DNA from: Haliangium sp050303215
GTDB taxonomy: Bacteria > Myxococcota_A > Polyangia > Haliangiales > Haliangiaceae
NCBI RefSeq assembly: GCF_050303215.1
Contig: NZ_JBNLBH010000102.1
Location: forward strand, 1-64,000
Direction: 5' to 3'
DNA length: 64,000 nucleotides
The notes beneath the pieces were generated by a model. That model worked only from the letters and a program-made list of their open reading frames with translations, had not been told where the DNA came from and did no database searches. The translations under genes and the position numbers were made by a program. Positions within the stretch are counted from its first letter, which is position 1. Every line of letters starts with the position of its first letter. This document shows positions 32,257 to 44,720 of the stretch, in pieces.

Positions 32257-33314
32257 GCAGCATACGCGCCTGGCGCCCATCTCCCGGTGGATGGCCGCTG
32301 GTGGTCACGGAGCGGCCGACACCGACCTTGGCCGATGACATGGTCCTGATCAGGACCGAGGCCAGCGTCATTGGAGTCCCCGAGCGCGCGCCTCGACCCG
32401 AGATCACGCCTGGCGGCGCCGCCGTCGGCGAGGTCGTCGAGGCCGGGGCCGGGGCTGCCGAGCTGCGCGGTCGGCGGGTGGTCATTGGACCCGACGTCGC
32501 CTGTGGCGAGTGCGACGTGTGCCGCCGCGCGGTGACCTCCTCGTGCCCTCACGGCGAGGTGCTCGGGCGCACCATCGACGGCACCCTGGCGTCGGCGGTC
32601 GCGGTCCGCGCGCGCTGGCTATGCTCGCTCGACCAAGGTCTCGAGATTCCTGGCCCCGAGGCCGCCTTGCTCGGCCGCGAGGCCGCCTGGGCCTACTCCA
32701 TGCTCGTTCGCGCCGGCGTCGGCCCCGGCGACCCCGTATTCGTACTCGGCGACGACGTGGTGGCCCGCTTCCTGGTGGAGCTCGCGATCGCCAAGGGCAC
32801 ACGCCCACTGGTGGTCATGGCGTCCGAGCGCCCAGCGTGGCGCGACTGGGTGCACGAGCGCGGCGGTGTCCCCGTGGTGGTCGCCGAACTCGGCCCCGAC
32901 CAATCCCGTGCCGTCGTCGCCGAGGCCGCGCGCGCAGCCGGCCACGGCGAGCGCCCTCGCACGGTGTTTGCGTGCGCGGCCAGCGACGCCTGCCGAGGCC
33001 TGGCCCTGGACTTGGTGACCGCGGGCAGTCGGGTCGTAACCCTCGCCCGGCGGGCCGTGGGCCTCACCGAGCCGGGCGCGGCGCTCGCGCTCGACGCCCT
33101 GGCCGACGCCGACGCCACCCTCATCGGCGTGGCCGGCGCCCACCCCGACCTACTGCCCGAACTCGCGGCCCTCGCGGTGCGCGGAGAGATCGACCTCGCC
33201 GGCGCCGCCGAGCCACTGTCGATCGCCGCGCTGCCGGTCCACGTCGATCAGGTGAACGCCTTCCGCGCCGAGCTCCCGCGCGCGGCCGTGGTGTTGCTCG
33301 ACGCAGGCGCGTAA
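32253..33314 (+). CDS. Zinc-type alcohol dehydrogenase-like (MDR family) protein
   Basis: This 353-residue protein resembles medium-chain zinc dehydrogenases. The structural zinc lobe CGECDVCRRAVTSSC carries four cysteines, and a Rossmann half follows from about 155 (AGVGPGDPVFVLGDDVVARF). The usual catalytic zinc residues are not obvious: the N-terminal CGTDxH motif is replaced by SVIGVPERAP, and the nucleotide motif is VLGDDVV rather than GxGxxG. I therefore think enzymatic activity is doubtful, or that the cofactor site is unusual. The GTG at 32253 overlaps the previous stop. Confidence 0.72.
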   Translation: MSSIRAWRPSPGGWPLVVTERPTPTLADDMVLIRTEASVIGVPERAPRPEITPGGAAVGEVVEAGAGAAELRGRRVVIGPDVACGECDVCRRAVTSSCPHGEVLGRTIDGTLASAVAVRARWLCSLDQGLEIPGPEAALLGREAAWAYSMLVRAGVGPGDPVFVLGDDVVARFLVELAIAKGTRPLVVMASERPAWRDWVHERGGVPVVVAELGPDQSRAVVAEAARAAGHGERPRTVFACAASDACRGLALDLVTAGSRVVTLARRAVGLTEPGAALALDALADADATLIGVAGAHPDLLPELAALAVRGEIDLAGAAEPLSIAALPVHVDQVNAFRAELPRAAVVLLDAGA

Positions 33315-33326
33315 ACCAGCCTCGCC

Positions 33327-34952
33327 TCAGAGCAGGCTGAAGGCGACCAGGGCGCCCGCGACCACGATCGCGACGATGGCGAGCACCACCACGGTGACCC
33401 GGCTGCCCTTCATCTCCCGCACCATCTCCTTTGACGACAGGCCCTCGTCCTCGCTCCCCTGCGGGTGCGGCGGGGTGGCCATGACCTCCGTGGCCCCGGT
33501 CTCGAGGCTGAGCCGAGCCCGCTCCGCGGCGCTCAGCATGGCCTCGTTGCCTCCCGGCTGGGCGCCCTCCGCGCCCTCCTTGAACCACCGAGTCTCACGG
33601 AACGACACCGCGCCCCGCGGGTCCGCGCTCGGCCCGGCAGCACTCGCCTCCCCGCCCGCGGCCGCGCCCTCACGTGCCGCCCCGGCGCCCTCCCCACTGG
33701 CTGTGACCACCTCGGGCGCCCGCTCCGGTACCGCGGCGCTGTCGCGCGCCGGGGCGTCTGCGGCTGCCTGCGCCGCGGTCCCAGCGCCTGCCTCGGCGCC
33801 GCCGGCGTCGAGGTCACCCCGCGCCTCGGAGCCCGCCTCGACGCCATCATCGGCGCCGGCCCGGGCTCGGGCCGACAGCTCGCTCGCCACCTTGTGCCCC
33901 CCGAGCATCGTCCGCGCCAGGTGCTTGGACTTGCCCTTGCCCTTGCCCCGCGCGGAGATGGCCGCGATGGCCGGGGTCGCCGCCGCCGGCTCCTCGCCGG
34001 CCACGATGCTCTCGACGTCGCGCAAGAACTGCCGCAGGGTCATGAAGCGCTTGCTCGACGATCGCTCCAGGGCACGCAGGATCACCACGTCCACCGCCTC
34101 GGGGATCCCTTCCAGGTGGGTCGAGGGCGGCTCCGGCTCGCCCTTCACGTGCTGCTGATAGACATCTTCGGGGTCGCCCATGTACGGCGGCCGCCCGCAC
34201 ACCGCGTAGTAGAACAGGGCCCCCAGGCTGTAGATGTTGGCCCGTTGGTCCACCGGCCGGCCCTGCACGATCTCGGGGGCCACGAACTCGGGCACGCCCT
34301 GCACCTTGTCGTTGCCGGGCACGGCCACGCCGAAGTTGATCAGCTTGATCGAGCCATCGTCGAGGACCAGCACGTTCTTGGGCGCCAGGTCGCGGTGGAT
34401 CACGCCCACCTTGGCCACCTCGCTCAGGGCCTTGCCCACCTCGACCACGAGCTCGGCGGCGCGCCGCGGCGGCATCGGGCCCTCGTCGAACACGATGTCG
34501 AGCATGGAGCGGCACGAACCGACCTTCTCGCACGCCACCCAGAGCCGCTCGTCGCGCCGGCCACAGCCCAAGACCCGCGCGACCCCGGGGGTATCCAGGC
34601 GCATCAGCTTGCGCAGCTCGCGCTCGCTGCGCTGCATCAGCAGCGGCTTGGGAAACACCTCGGGGTCGACCACCTTGACCACGCAGGTGGCGCCGCTGTC
34701 GCGGTCGATGGCCTCGTAGACCTCGCCGGTCTGGCGCCCGCCCAGCCGCTCGCCGAGCTCGAAGCGTCCATCCAGGAGTTGGTCGTCCTCACTCCCGGCG
34801 TCGCCGCCCCCCGGCTCCGCGGCCAGCGGCACATCGGCCCCGGCGGGAGCGTCTTCAACGACCTCCGCCGCCGCGGTCAGGCGCGCAGCGTCGGTGTGGC
34901 AAAAATTTGCGTCGTCGGGGTACTGCGTTCCGCACTTGGGGCAGAGCTTCAT
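33327..34952 (-). CDS. Zinc-ribbon Ser/Thr protein kinase-like protein, NFG instead of DFG
   Basis: This 541-residue protein starts with a zinc-ribbon motif (CPKCGTQYP...FCHTD, C4, C7, C18), then a bacterial Hanks-type kinase domain (about 62-320): glycine loop LGERLGGRQTGEVYEA, VKVVD lysine K93, catalytic loop HRDLAPKN (186-193). The metal-binding DFG is INFG with Asn206, and the alpha-F helix reads RANIYSLG with Asn in place of Asp. A long Ala/Glu/Gly-rich region and a C-terminal membrane helix (VVVLAIVAIVVAGALVAFSL) follow. It may be a pseudokinase or a weak kinase. It is the last gene downstream of the small basic protein and the Rel/Spo gene. Confidence 0.82.
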   Translation of the reverse strand: MKLCPKCGTQYPDDANFCHTDAARLTAAAEVVEDAPAGADVPLAAEPGGGDAGSEDDQLLDGRFELGERLGGRQTGEVYEAIDRDSGATCVVKVVDPEVFPKPLLMQRSERELRKLMRLDTPGVARVLGCGRRDERLWVACEKVGSCRSMLDIVFDEGPMPPRRAAELVVEVGKALSEVAKVGVIHRDLAPKNVLVLDDGSIKLINFGVAVPGNDKVQGVPEFVAPEIVQGRPVDQRANIYSLGALFYYAVCGRPPYMGDPEDVYQQHVKGEPEPPSTHLEGIPEAVDVVILRALERSSSKRFMTLRQFLRDVESIVAGEEPAAATPAIAAISARGKGKGKSKHLARTMLGGHKVASELSARARAGADDGVEAGSEARGDLDAGGAEAGAGTAAQAAADAPARDSAAVPERAPEVVTASGEGAGAAREGAAAGGEASAAGPSADPRGAVSFRETRWFKEGAEGAQPGGNEAMLSAAERARLSLETGATEVMATPPHPQGSEDEGLSSKEMVREMKGSRVTVVVLAIVAIVVAGALVAFSLL

Positions 34953-35056
34953 GCGTCTCGCCTGGTTGGTCTAACCTCGCGGATTCTAAATGAAGCCTGC
35001 GCAGAGGATCAACGCCGACCCCGGTGCGAACGGCGCTCGCACCTACTTTTGCCGGC

Positions 35057-35221
35057 TCAGCCCTGGGTGGTCGGGGCCGGCTTGCCTGGCTCGCCGAGGC
35101 TCGCGAACAGCTCGTCGTAACTGGGCGTGGACTGCTTGGCCAGCCGGTTCTTGCGCGCGCGCCCGGCATTGCGGTGCCGGCGGCGACGCTTGTTCTCAGT
35201 CTTTTTCGTCAACGACGCCAT
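35057..35221 (-). CDS. Small basic protein of 54 residues
   Basis: A reading frame of 54 codons from ATG at 35221 to TGA at 35057 has an excellent ribosome-binding site (GAGGAGCAGATC before ATG). Half of the first 30 residues are Lys or Arg (MASLTKKTENKRRRRHRNAG...), then a short YDELFASLG helix and a Pro-rich end. Small, strongly basic proteins of this shape occur in many deltaproteobacteria and are usually unannotated. It probably binds nucleic acid. It lies between the Rel/Spo and kinase genes on the same strand. Confidence 0.6.
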   Translation of the reverse strand: MASLTKKTENKRRRRHRNAGRARKNRLAKQSTPSYDELFASLGEPGKPAPTTQG

Positions 35222-35275
35222 GATCTGCTCCTCGGTCGCGGGGAGGAGGATTTCTATCCAGGCCGGGCGCCCATG

Positions 35276-37507
<2,232 letters not shown>

Positions 37508-37643
37508 TCACTAGTGTACCATCACTCGGGGGGGATGACGCACTCGGTCACCCGTTCTTGTATCGAGCAAAGATCGCCCTGCCGGCGCGCCGCTCCCCCT
37601 GACCCACCTCGGAGCGGACGACCGATGCCCGCCGGCCCAAGGC

Positions 37644-38393
37644 TCAGGGCACCCGCAACAGCAGGCCGTGTCCCTGCAACCCCGCCTCGGAGAAGTGCCA
37701 CGTAAACGAGAACGCCAAGGTGGTGCGCTCGACCACCAGGGTGACGCTCTTGACCTCGGGCGTGAAGATGTCGGTCTCGTGGAACACCACGTCGCCCAGA
37801 CCGCGGAACACCGACATGGAGCCCAGGGCGTTGCGGCGCTTGTAGCCGTCGTCGAGCACGGTCACCACATCCTGGAACTGATTGCGGACCACGGTCCGGC
37901 GCTCGTAGTCCCACATGCTCACCATGTGCTGAGAGCGGGTGTGCTCGATGGCCTCGGGGTCGTGACGGCGGCCCCGATCGTCGATCAGGTACACGTCCCA
38001 GGTGTTGAGATCCACCCACTCGTACCACTTGTGCTCGACCTGGACGTGGAAGCGCAGCCGATCGCGCGAAACCACCGTAAAGCTGGCTACGTTGCGCAGC
38101 GGGTAGCGGGTGCTGATCTCGATCGTGTCGCCGCTCTCGCGCTCGATCGGGCGCGGCATGCGCAGTTCGTGGTCCCCGGTCACGATGACCACGGGCTCGG
38201 AGTCGCGCAGGGTCTCGGTGGGCAGGCGCAAGGGATTGGGCTGAGACACCGAGCCGGTGAAGGTCTTCTGGCAACCGCTGGCCAGCACGGCGGCCGCCAC
38301 CACCGTCGTCGCTCCGACCCGCCACCAGCCCCCGGGACCGCGCTGGGCCAGAGGCCACACGGAGGGGGGGACGCGGCGCGACCGAGCGAGCAT
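37644..38393 (-). CDS. Lipoprotein of unknown function
   Basis: This 249-residue protein has a basic N-terminus, a hydrophobic stretch (VGATTVVAAAVLASGCQ) with the lipobox cysteine near 41, and a mainly beta C-terminal part (DRLRFHVQVEHKWYEWVDLNT; SVTLVVERTTLAFSFTWHF). I do not recognise a domain. It is the gene between mltG and the Rel/Spo gene on the minus strand. Likely an outer- or inner-membrane anchored periplasmic protein. Confidence 0.7.
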   Translation of the reverse strand: MLARSRRVPPSVWPLAQRGPGGWWRVGATTVVAAAVLASGCQKTFTGSVSQPNPLRLPTETLRDSEPVVIVTGDHELRMPRPIERESGDTIEISTRYPLRNVASFTVVSRDRLRFHVQVEHKWYEWVDLNTWDVYLIDDRGRRHDPEAIEHTRSQHMVSMWDYERRTVVRNQFQDVVTVLDDGYKRRNALGSMSVFRGLGDVVFHETDIFTPEVKSVTLVVERTTLAFSFTWHFSEAGLQGHGLLLRVP

Positions 38394-38469
38394 GGACTTA
38401 GCGTGTCCGGGTCGGGGCGCACTGTCAACGGCGTCCTTCCGTGGCCGTGGTCACGGCCCTAGGTGACCA

Positions 38470-39558
38470 CTAGCGCTGGTACTTGTCCACGGCGCGCTCG
38501 TGCTCCTGGACCGTGCGCGAAAACACGTGGGTGCCGTCGTTCCTGGCCACGAAGAAGAAGTAACCCGAGCCGTCGGGGTTGACCGTGGCCTCCAGCGCAG
38601 CCGCGCCGGGGTTGCAGATCGGCCCCGGCGGCAAACCCTCGTGCTGGTACGTATTGTAGGGGTTGTCCTGGTCGTCGAGCTGGGCCCGGCGCAGGCGCTG
38701 GCTCGGATCCCACTTCTTGCAGCCGTCCGACTTGTCGAGCGGCACGGTGCAGCCGTAGCGGATGGTGGGGTCGGTCTCGAGCCGGCGAGGCTTGAACGTG
38801 GGCGAGGTCAGGCGGTTGATGAACACCTGGGCGATACGCGGCCGCTCGCTGGCCGCGGCGGCCTCCTTCTCGACGATCGAGGCCATGACCAGGATGTCGC
38901 GATCGGTCCAGCCCAGCCGCGCTCGCAGCCGTTCCACCTTCTTGGCGTGGGTGCGGCGGATCTGGTCCCACACCACCCGGTGGCGCTCGAGCAGGCGATC
39001 GAGCACGTCCTCGGGCCCGGTCGGGACCCGGAACTGATAGGTGTCCGGAAACAGATAGCCGTCGATGGTCTCGCCGTCGATGCCGCGCGCGGTGAGAAAG
39101 TCCGGATCTCGGGCCAGGGCCTCGAGCGCGTCCGCGTCTGCGACCCCGGCCTGGTCCAAGATGGCCAAGACCTCCAGCAGGTGCAGCCCCTCGGGGATCG
39201 TGACCCGCACCGAGGCCTCCTCCACCCCGGCCAGCAGGGTATCGAGCACCTCGCGTGGGGTCATGTCCCCACGCAGGGTATAGGTGCCGCGCCGAACCTT
39301 CGTGGTCACCCCCCGGTGCATCGCGTACAGACGGAACCAACGCGGGCGATCGATCACGCCCCGCTCGTGCAGGACCCGAGCGATGCGCGGGAAGCTGGCG
39401 CCGCGGGGCACGGTGACCTCGATGGCCTCGCTGTCGCCGCGGTGGCGGGTCTCCGGGTAGGCCAAGGCGCGGTCAGCCAAGTACAGCCCGACTCCCAGGG
39501 CCACAACGAAGCTGACCACGACCACGCCCAGGGCGATCCGGAACGAGCGCTTCGACAT
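38470..39558 (-). CDS. mltG: Endolytic transglycosylase MltG
   Basis: MltG cleaves nascent peptidoglycan glycan strands at the inner membrane. The 362-residue product has one N-terminal membrane helix (FRIALGVVVVSFVVALGVGL), a LysM-like region (VPRGASFPRIARVLHERGVI) and the YceG catalytic domain with Glu230 in ILVMASIVEKEA, followed by VFINRL, GCTVPLD and the NPYNTYQHEGLPPGPICNPG motif. It follows ruvX by nine bases, a frequent pairing. Confidence 0.93.
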   Translation of the reverse strand: MSKRSFRIALGVVVVSFVVALGVGLYLADRALAYPETRHRGDSEAIEVTVPRGASFPRIARVLHERGVIDRPRWFRLYAMHRGVTTKVRRGTYTLRGDMTPREVLDTLLAGVEEASVRVTIPEGLHLLEVLAILDQAGVADADALEALARDPDFLTARGIDGETIDGYLFPDTYQFRVPTGPEDVLDRLLERHRVVWDQIRRTHAKKVERLRARLGWTDRDILVMASIVEKEAAAASERPRIAQVFINRLTSPTFKPRRLETDPTIRYGCTVPLDKSDGCKKWDPSQRLRRAQLDDQDNPYNTYQHEGLPPGPICNPGAAALEATVNPDGSGYFFFVARNDGTHVFSRTVQEHERAVDKYQR

Positions 39559-39567
39559 CGCGGGACC

Positions 39568-39993
39568 TTACTCCGGCTGCCGGCGGGCGTCGAGCCAGCC
39601 CTGCAGGATGTACGCCGCCGCTTGCTTGTCGATGACCTGCTTGCGCCGGCGCCGGGATAGATCGGCGTCGACCAGGACCCTCTCTACCGCCGCGGTCGAG
39701 AACCGCTCATCCCACTCGTGGACGCCGACCTCGTCGCCCAGGGCGCGCCCCAGGGCATCGATGAACAGCCGTACCCGCCGAGCCCGGCGGCCGGCCTGAC
39801 CCGACAGCTCCAGGGGCAACCCGACCACGACGTCACCGACCTCGCGCTCGGCCACCAGCGCCACCACCCGGGCCACGTCGGCCTCGGTCCCCCGGCGCGC
39901 GATGGTCTCGACCGGGTGCGCGGCCAGGCCCAGCTCATCGCTGGCGGCCACGCCGATGGTCTTCACCCCGATGTCCAGCCCCAGCGCGCGCAT
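39568..39993 (-). CDS. ruvX: Putative pre-16S rRNA nuclease YqgF/RuvX
   Basis: This 141-residue RNase H-fold nuclease matches YqgF, which matures 16S rRNA 5' ends. It shows LGLDIGVKTIGVAASD with the first Asp, VVVGLPLELSGQAGRRARR, VHEWDERFSTAAVERVL and the last acidic residue in IDKQAAAYILQGWL. It is encoded just downstream of the beta-propeller lipoprotein (16 bp) and upstream of mltG. Confidence 0.92.
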   Translation of the reverse strand: MRALGLDIGVKTIGVAASDELGLAAHPVETIARRGTEADVARVVALVAEREVGDVVVGLPLELSGQAGRRARRVRLFIDALGRALGDEVGVHEWDERFSTAAVERVLVDADLSRRRRKQVIDKQAAAYILQGWLDARRQPE

Positions 39994-40009
39994 GTGTGCA
40001 GGTGCCCGG

Positions 40010-42352
40010 TCAGCGCGAGACCACGACGCGCTGGTCGGTCTCCCGATCGAGCATGAGCACCGCGTCGTGACCCTCGTCCACCACCAGCATGGTGTTGTTC
40101 TCGGGGATCTGCCAGATCGCGCGCGGGGTGTCGAACGGCGGGCCCTTGCCGTTGGGCTGGCTGTCGTACAAGGGGGTGCGACGACCGTCCTCGAGCCGGA
40201 TGGCCAACATCACGTTGTTCGAGCGCTGGGTCACGATGATCGAGCCCGTGGGCACGTAGCTGCCGTTCGATGCCCCCGGTTCGAACTCGGTCACCATCGA
40301 GAAGGGCTCATCGATGAGCTCCACGCCCGAGCCCACGGTCGCGCTCGACAGCACGGTGCGATCCCCTGAGACCAAGTCCACCGCGATCAGCGCGCCCGGA
40401 TCGAAGGTGAGCACCAACGCCCGACCAGTGCGACCGCTCGGGCCCATCTCGAGCATCACCGCCACCGGGTCGTCCAGCGGGTCACCTGTGCCCGTGGCCC
40501 CGTCCGACACCACCGAGCGGTTGCCGGTGGCGGGATCGACCGCGTACAGCGCGTCATTGGTCTTGTCCACCACCAGGAAGCGGGACGGGACCGAGTTGCC
40601 GGCGTCGCCCGGGTCGAAGGCAACCCCCATGGGTTCGGTGAAGGCGGGGCCCTCGCCACGCGCGGCGCCCGACAGCACCGTGAGCGCGCCCGTGCTCAGG
40701 TTCACGCTGTAGAGCACCTGCCGGGTGGTGTCGACCACCACCACGGCGTTGGGACTGATGGCCTGCACCGCCAGCCCCAGGTAGAAGTCGTAGGACAGGG
40801 TCACGGGCGCGCCGAAGCTGGGGTCGCCGTCGCCGGCCGCCAACAGCATGCGCGCGCTCGTGTTCAAATCGACGCCGATCAGATCATCGTCCTGCTGGTC
40901 GACGATGATCACCCGGTTGGTGGGGGCGTCGTACAGCATGTCGCGAGGCGCGCCCAGCTCGGGCCCAACGCCCAGGGCCACCGCGGTGAGGACCGTGCGG
41001 GCGCCGTCGCTCAGGTCCACGGACAGGACCTCATCGAGGCCCGAGTCGGTGACCAGCAGGCGGCTGTTGGCGGCGTCATTGGGGTCGATCTCGAGCGCCA
41101 GCGCCACCGGAACCGAAAAGTCCTGTCCCGTGCTGACCGTGTCCTGGGAGACGAAGGTGCGGGTGCCGTCGCTCAGGTCCACGGACAGGATACCCTCGCC
41201 GGTGCCCGAGCCGTCCTCGAGCAGGAACACCTTGGTGGCCGGGCTTTCGCGGGTGTCGACCACCAGGGCCGTGGGGTTCGAGAACGGCGGGGTGTCGTTG
41301 TTGCCGACCGCGATCGGCGTGCGGTCGCCGCTGGTCAGGTCCACGCTGTACAGCGTGGCCACCCCGGCGTCGACGTCGGCCACCAGGGCCCGCTCGGTGC
41401 CGGCGGTGCCATCGCCGGGGTCGAAGGCCAGCGCTTGCGGCGACACCAGATCGTCACCGCCACCAGTCGTGCCGTCGGCGATGACCGTGCGCGCGCCGGT
41501 GTCGAGGGCGACGCTGTAGAGCGTCGCGGCGGCCGGGTTCTGTCCGGTGTCGACATCGATGATCAGGGCCCGGTTGGACACGGTGTCCAGGGCCAGCGCC
41601 CGTGGCGACACGAATTCCGGACCGGTGGCGACATCGGGGCCGGCGATCTCGGTACGGTCGCCGCTGCTCAAGTCGATGGAGAAGAACCGACCGGCGTCGA
41701 CGTCGAGGCCCAGCACGTTCCCACTCGCGGGGTCGAGCACCAGCGCGATGGGCCGCTCGAGCCGAGGCCCGTTCCCGGTCACGTCGTCCGAGATCACCAC
41801 CCGCTCACCGGTGGTGAGGTCCACGCTCAGCAGCGCGTCGAGCTGGAAGTCGAACACCAGCGCCCGATTGTTGGCCGGGTCGGCGGCCACGGCCGACGGC
41901 GAGTCGATCCAGTTGGCCGACAGCTCCACGTGGACCGTCGCCGCGGCCGTGTCCACGGCCCCGTACTCGTCCTCACTCTCGATGGCGATGGTGTTGTCGC
42001 CATGACTCAGCGTGACCGTCGCGGTCCACGTGGCGAAGCCGTCATTGGTAGTGACGTCGACGCCGTTGATCCGAATGGCCGCGATGGCGTCCACGTCTTC
42101 GGCGCTGCCACGGAGTGTGATCGTGGGCGCATCGGTGAGGCTCGATGGCGGCGGAAACGCGACCTCTACCGTGGGCGGGATGCCGTCACCGGCGTATGCG
42201 TCGGGCGGGGCCGCGTCGGGCGGGGCCGCGTCGGGCGCCCCACCGCTGTCGTCACTGCAACCCGGGATCAGGATCAGCGCCGCCGCGAGGCTCGCGGCGA
42301 GCGACCCCGCGCGGGCAAGGTGCCTAGCAGTACATCGAACGTCCAAAAACAT
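40010..42352 (-). CDS. Large beta-propeller lipoprotein
   Basis: This 780-residue exported protein has a signal peptide ending in a lipobox (LILIPGCSD), a PDAAPPDA linker common in myxobacterial lipoproteins, an Ig-like segment (about 60-130: PTVEVAFPPPSSLTDAPTIT) and about twelve NHL/SGL-type propeller repeats of the form NRALVFD..LLSVDLTTGERVVIS. Such proteins often report surface-exposed sugar- or protein-binding. I chose the ATG at 42352 because GGGAGGTC lies upstream; a longer frame to 42574 lacks this and the signal peptide start. No enzymatic residues are clear. Confidence 0.82.
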   Translation of the reverse strand: MFLDVRCTARHLARAGSLAASLAAALILIPGCSDDSGGAPDAAPPDAAPPDAYAGDGIPPTVEVAFPPPSSLTDAPTITLRGSAEDVDAIAAIRINGVDVTTNDGFATWTATVTLSHGDNTIAIESEDEYGAVDTAAATVHVELSANWIDSPSAVAADPANNRALVFDFQLDALLSVDLTTGERVVISDDVTGNGPRLERPIALVLDPASGNVLGLDVDAGRFFSIDLSSGDRTEIAGPDVATGPEFVSPRALALDTVSNRALIIDVDTGQNPAAATLYSVALDTGARTVIADGTTGGGDDLVSPQALAFDPGDGTAGTERALVADVDAGVATLYSVDLTSGDRTPIAVGNNDTPPFSNPTALVVDTRESPATKVFLLEDGSGTGEGILSVDLSDGTRTFVSQDTVSTGQDFSVPVALALEIDPNDAANSRLLVTDSGLDEVLSVDLSDGARTVLTAVALGVGPELGAPRDMLYDAPTNRVIIVDQQDDDLIGVDLNTSARMLLAAGDGDPSFGAPVTLSYDFYLGLAVQAISPNAVVVVDTTRQVLYSVNLSTGALTVLSGAARGEGPAFTEPMGVAFDPGDAGNSVPSRFLVVDKTNDALYAVDPATGNRSVVSDGATGTGDPLDDPVAVMLEMGPSGRTGRALVLTFDPGALIAVDLVSGDRTVLSSATVGSGVELIDEPFSMVTEFEPGASNGSYVPTGSIIVTQRSNNVMLAIRLEDGRRTPLYDSQPNGKGPPFDTPRAIWQIPENNTMLVVDEGHDAVLMLDRETDQRVVVSR

Positions 42353-42568
42353 TTCGTTGACCTCCCGTCTGAGTGGCTGCTTTGCGGCGTCGGTCGATCC
42401 AGGGGGGGTACCGGGCAGCAGCCGCTTCCGAGGCCAGCTTACCCCCATCGGGTCGCGGCCGCCATGGCTCTCGGTCATCGCCCGTTCGCTCTCGCCCCCT
42501 CTCGCCGGCCCGACGGCGCGCCCCCGCGTCTCGATAGGAGCCACACCTGACCGTGCTACATTGCGACC

Positions 42569-43408
42569 ATGCAAGCAATCGATCCCACGACGCCGCTGGT
42601 GCCCACCGGGACGCCGCGCTCCAAGGGTATCGCCGGCGTATTCCGCGGCCTGTGGGCCGCGCTCAGAGGGGTGAGCCGATCATTCGGCAACCGCGAGGTG
42701 TTCAAGGTCTACGGGCTGATCACGCTCGTCCTGCTGGTGCTCACCATGGCCCTGGGCGGGCTCATGTTGTGGGGGATTTGGTCCCTCGCCGGCAGCCTCG
42801 GCGACGGCTCCTGGGGCGGACAGGCCGCCGACGCCGGCATGCTCGACAGCGCCCTCGACTGGCTGGGCGAAGGCGGGCGGCTGGCGGTGCAGATCGCCGG
42901 CACCATCATCGCGGCCCTGGTGGCGCCGGTGCTGGCCGTCCTGCTGATGGGCATCCTGTTCCCGATGCTGGCCGAAAAAATGTTCTTCGCCGCCCTGCGC
43001 CCGCTCGACCCGGGCCGGGCCGATGCCCTCGAGAAGCTGCGCGGGCTGTCCATCCCGGCCTCGCTCACCGTGGTCGTACGCGTGCTCGTGCGCTTCCTGG
43101 TGTCGACGATCCTGATCTTCGCGATCGGCCTCGTCCCAATCGTGGGCGCCGTACTCGCGCCCATCCTTCAGTTCTGGGTCACGGCCAAGACCCTGAGCTG
43201 GGAGCTGCTCGACCCCTACATGAGCAAGCGCGGCATGGGTTACAAGGCTCAGAAGAGCTACGTCGGCAGCCACTCCGCCGCCGCGCTCGGCTTCGGCCTC
43301 CCCCTCAGCTTCCTCCTGGCCATCCCGCTGCTGGGCCCGCTGTGCTTCGGCCTGGCCCAGGCGGCCGCGCCCACCCTGCTGTGCGACGTGCTCGAGCCCC
43401 GGGCCTGA
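42569..43408 (+). CDS. EI24 domain membrane protein (CysZ-like)
   Basis: This 279-residue protein has four to five membrane helices (VYGLITLVLLVLTMALGGLM; IAGTIIAALVAPVLAVLLMG; FLVSTILIFAIGLVPIVGAV; FGLPLSFLLAIPLLGPLC) with the EI24-family pattern, including the conserved HSAAALGFG region before the last helices. CysZ, the bacterial relative, is a sulfate permease, but other EI24 proteins have unknown roles. The ATG at 42569 is 216 bp upstream of and divergent from the propeller lipoprotein. Confidence 0.78.
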   Translation: MQAIDPTTPLVPTGTPRSKGIAGVFRGLWAALRGVSRSFGNREVFKVYGLITLVLLVLTMALGGLMLWGIWSLAGSLGDGSWGGQAADAGMLDSALDWLGEGGRLAVQIAGTIIAALVAPVLAVLLMGILFPMLAEKMFFAALRPLDPGRADALEKLRGLSIPASLTVVVRVLVRFLVSTILIFAIGLVPIVGAVLAPILQFWVTAKTLSWELLDPYMSKRGMGYKAQKSYVGSHSAAALGFGLPLSFLLAIPLLGPLCFGLAQAAAPTLLCDVLEPRA

Positions 43409-43430
43409 GCCGGACTCGCTCCCCAGCGGT

Positions 43431-44716
<1,286 letters not shown>

Positions 44717-44720
<4 letters not shown>

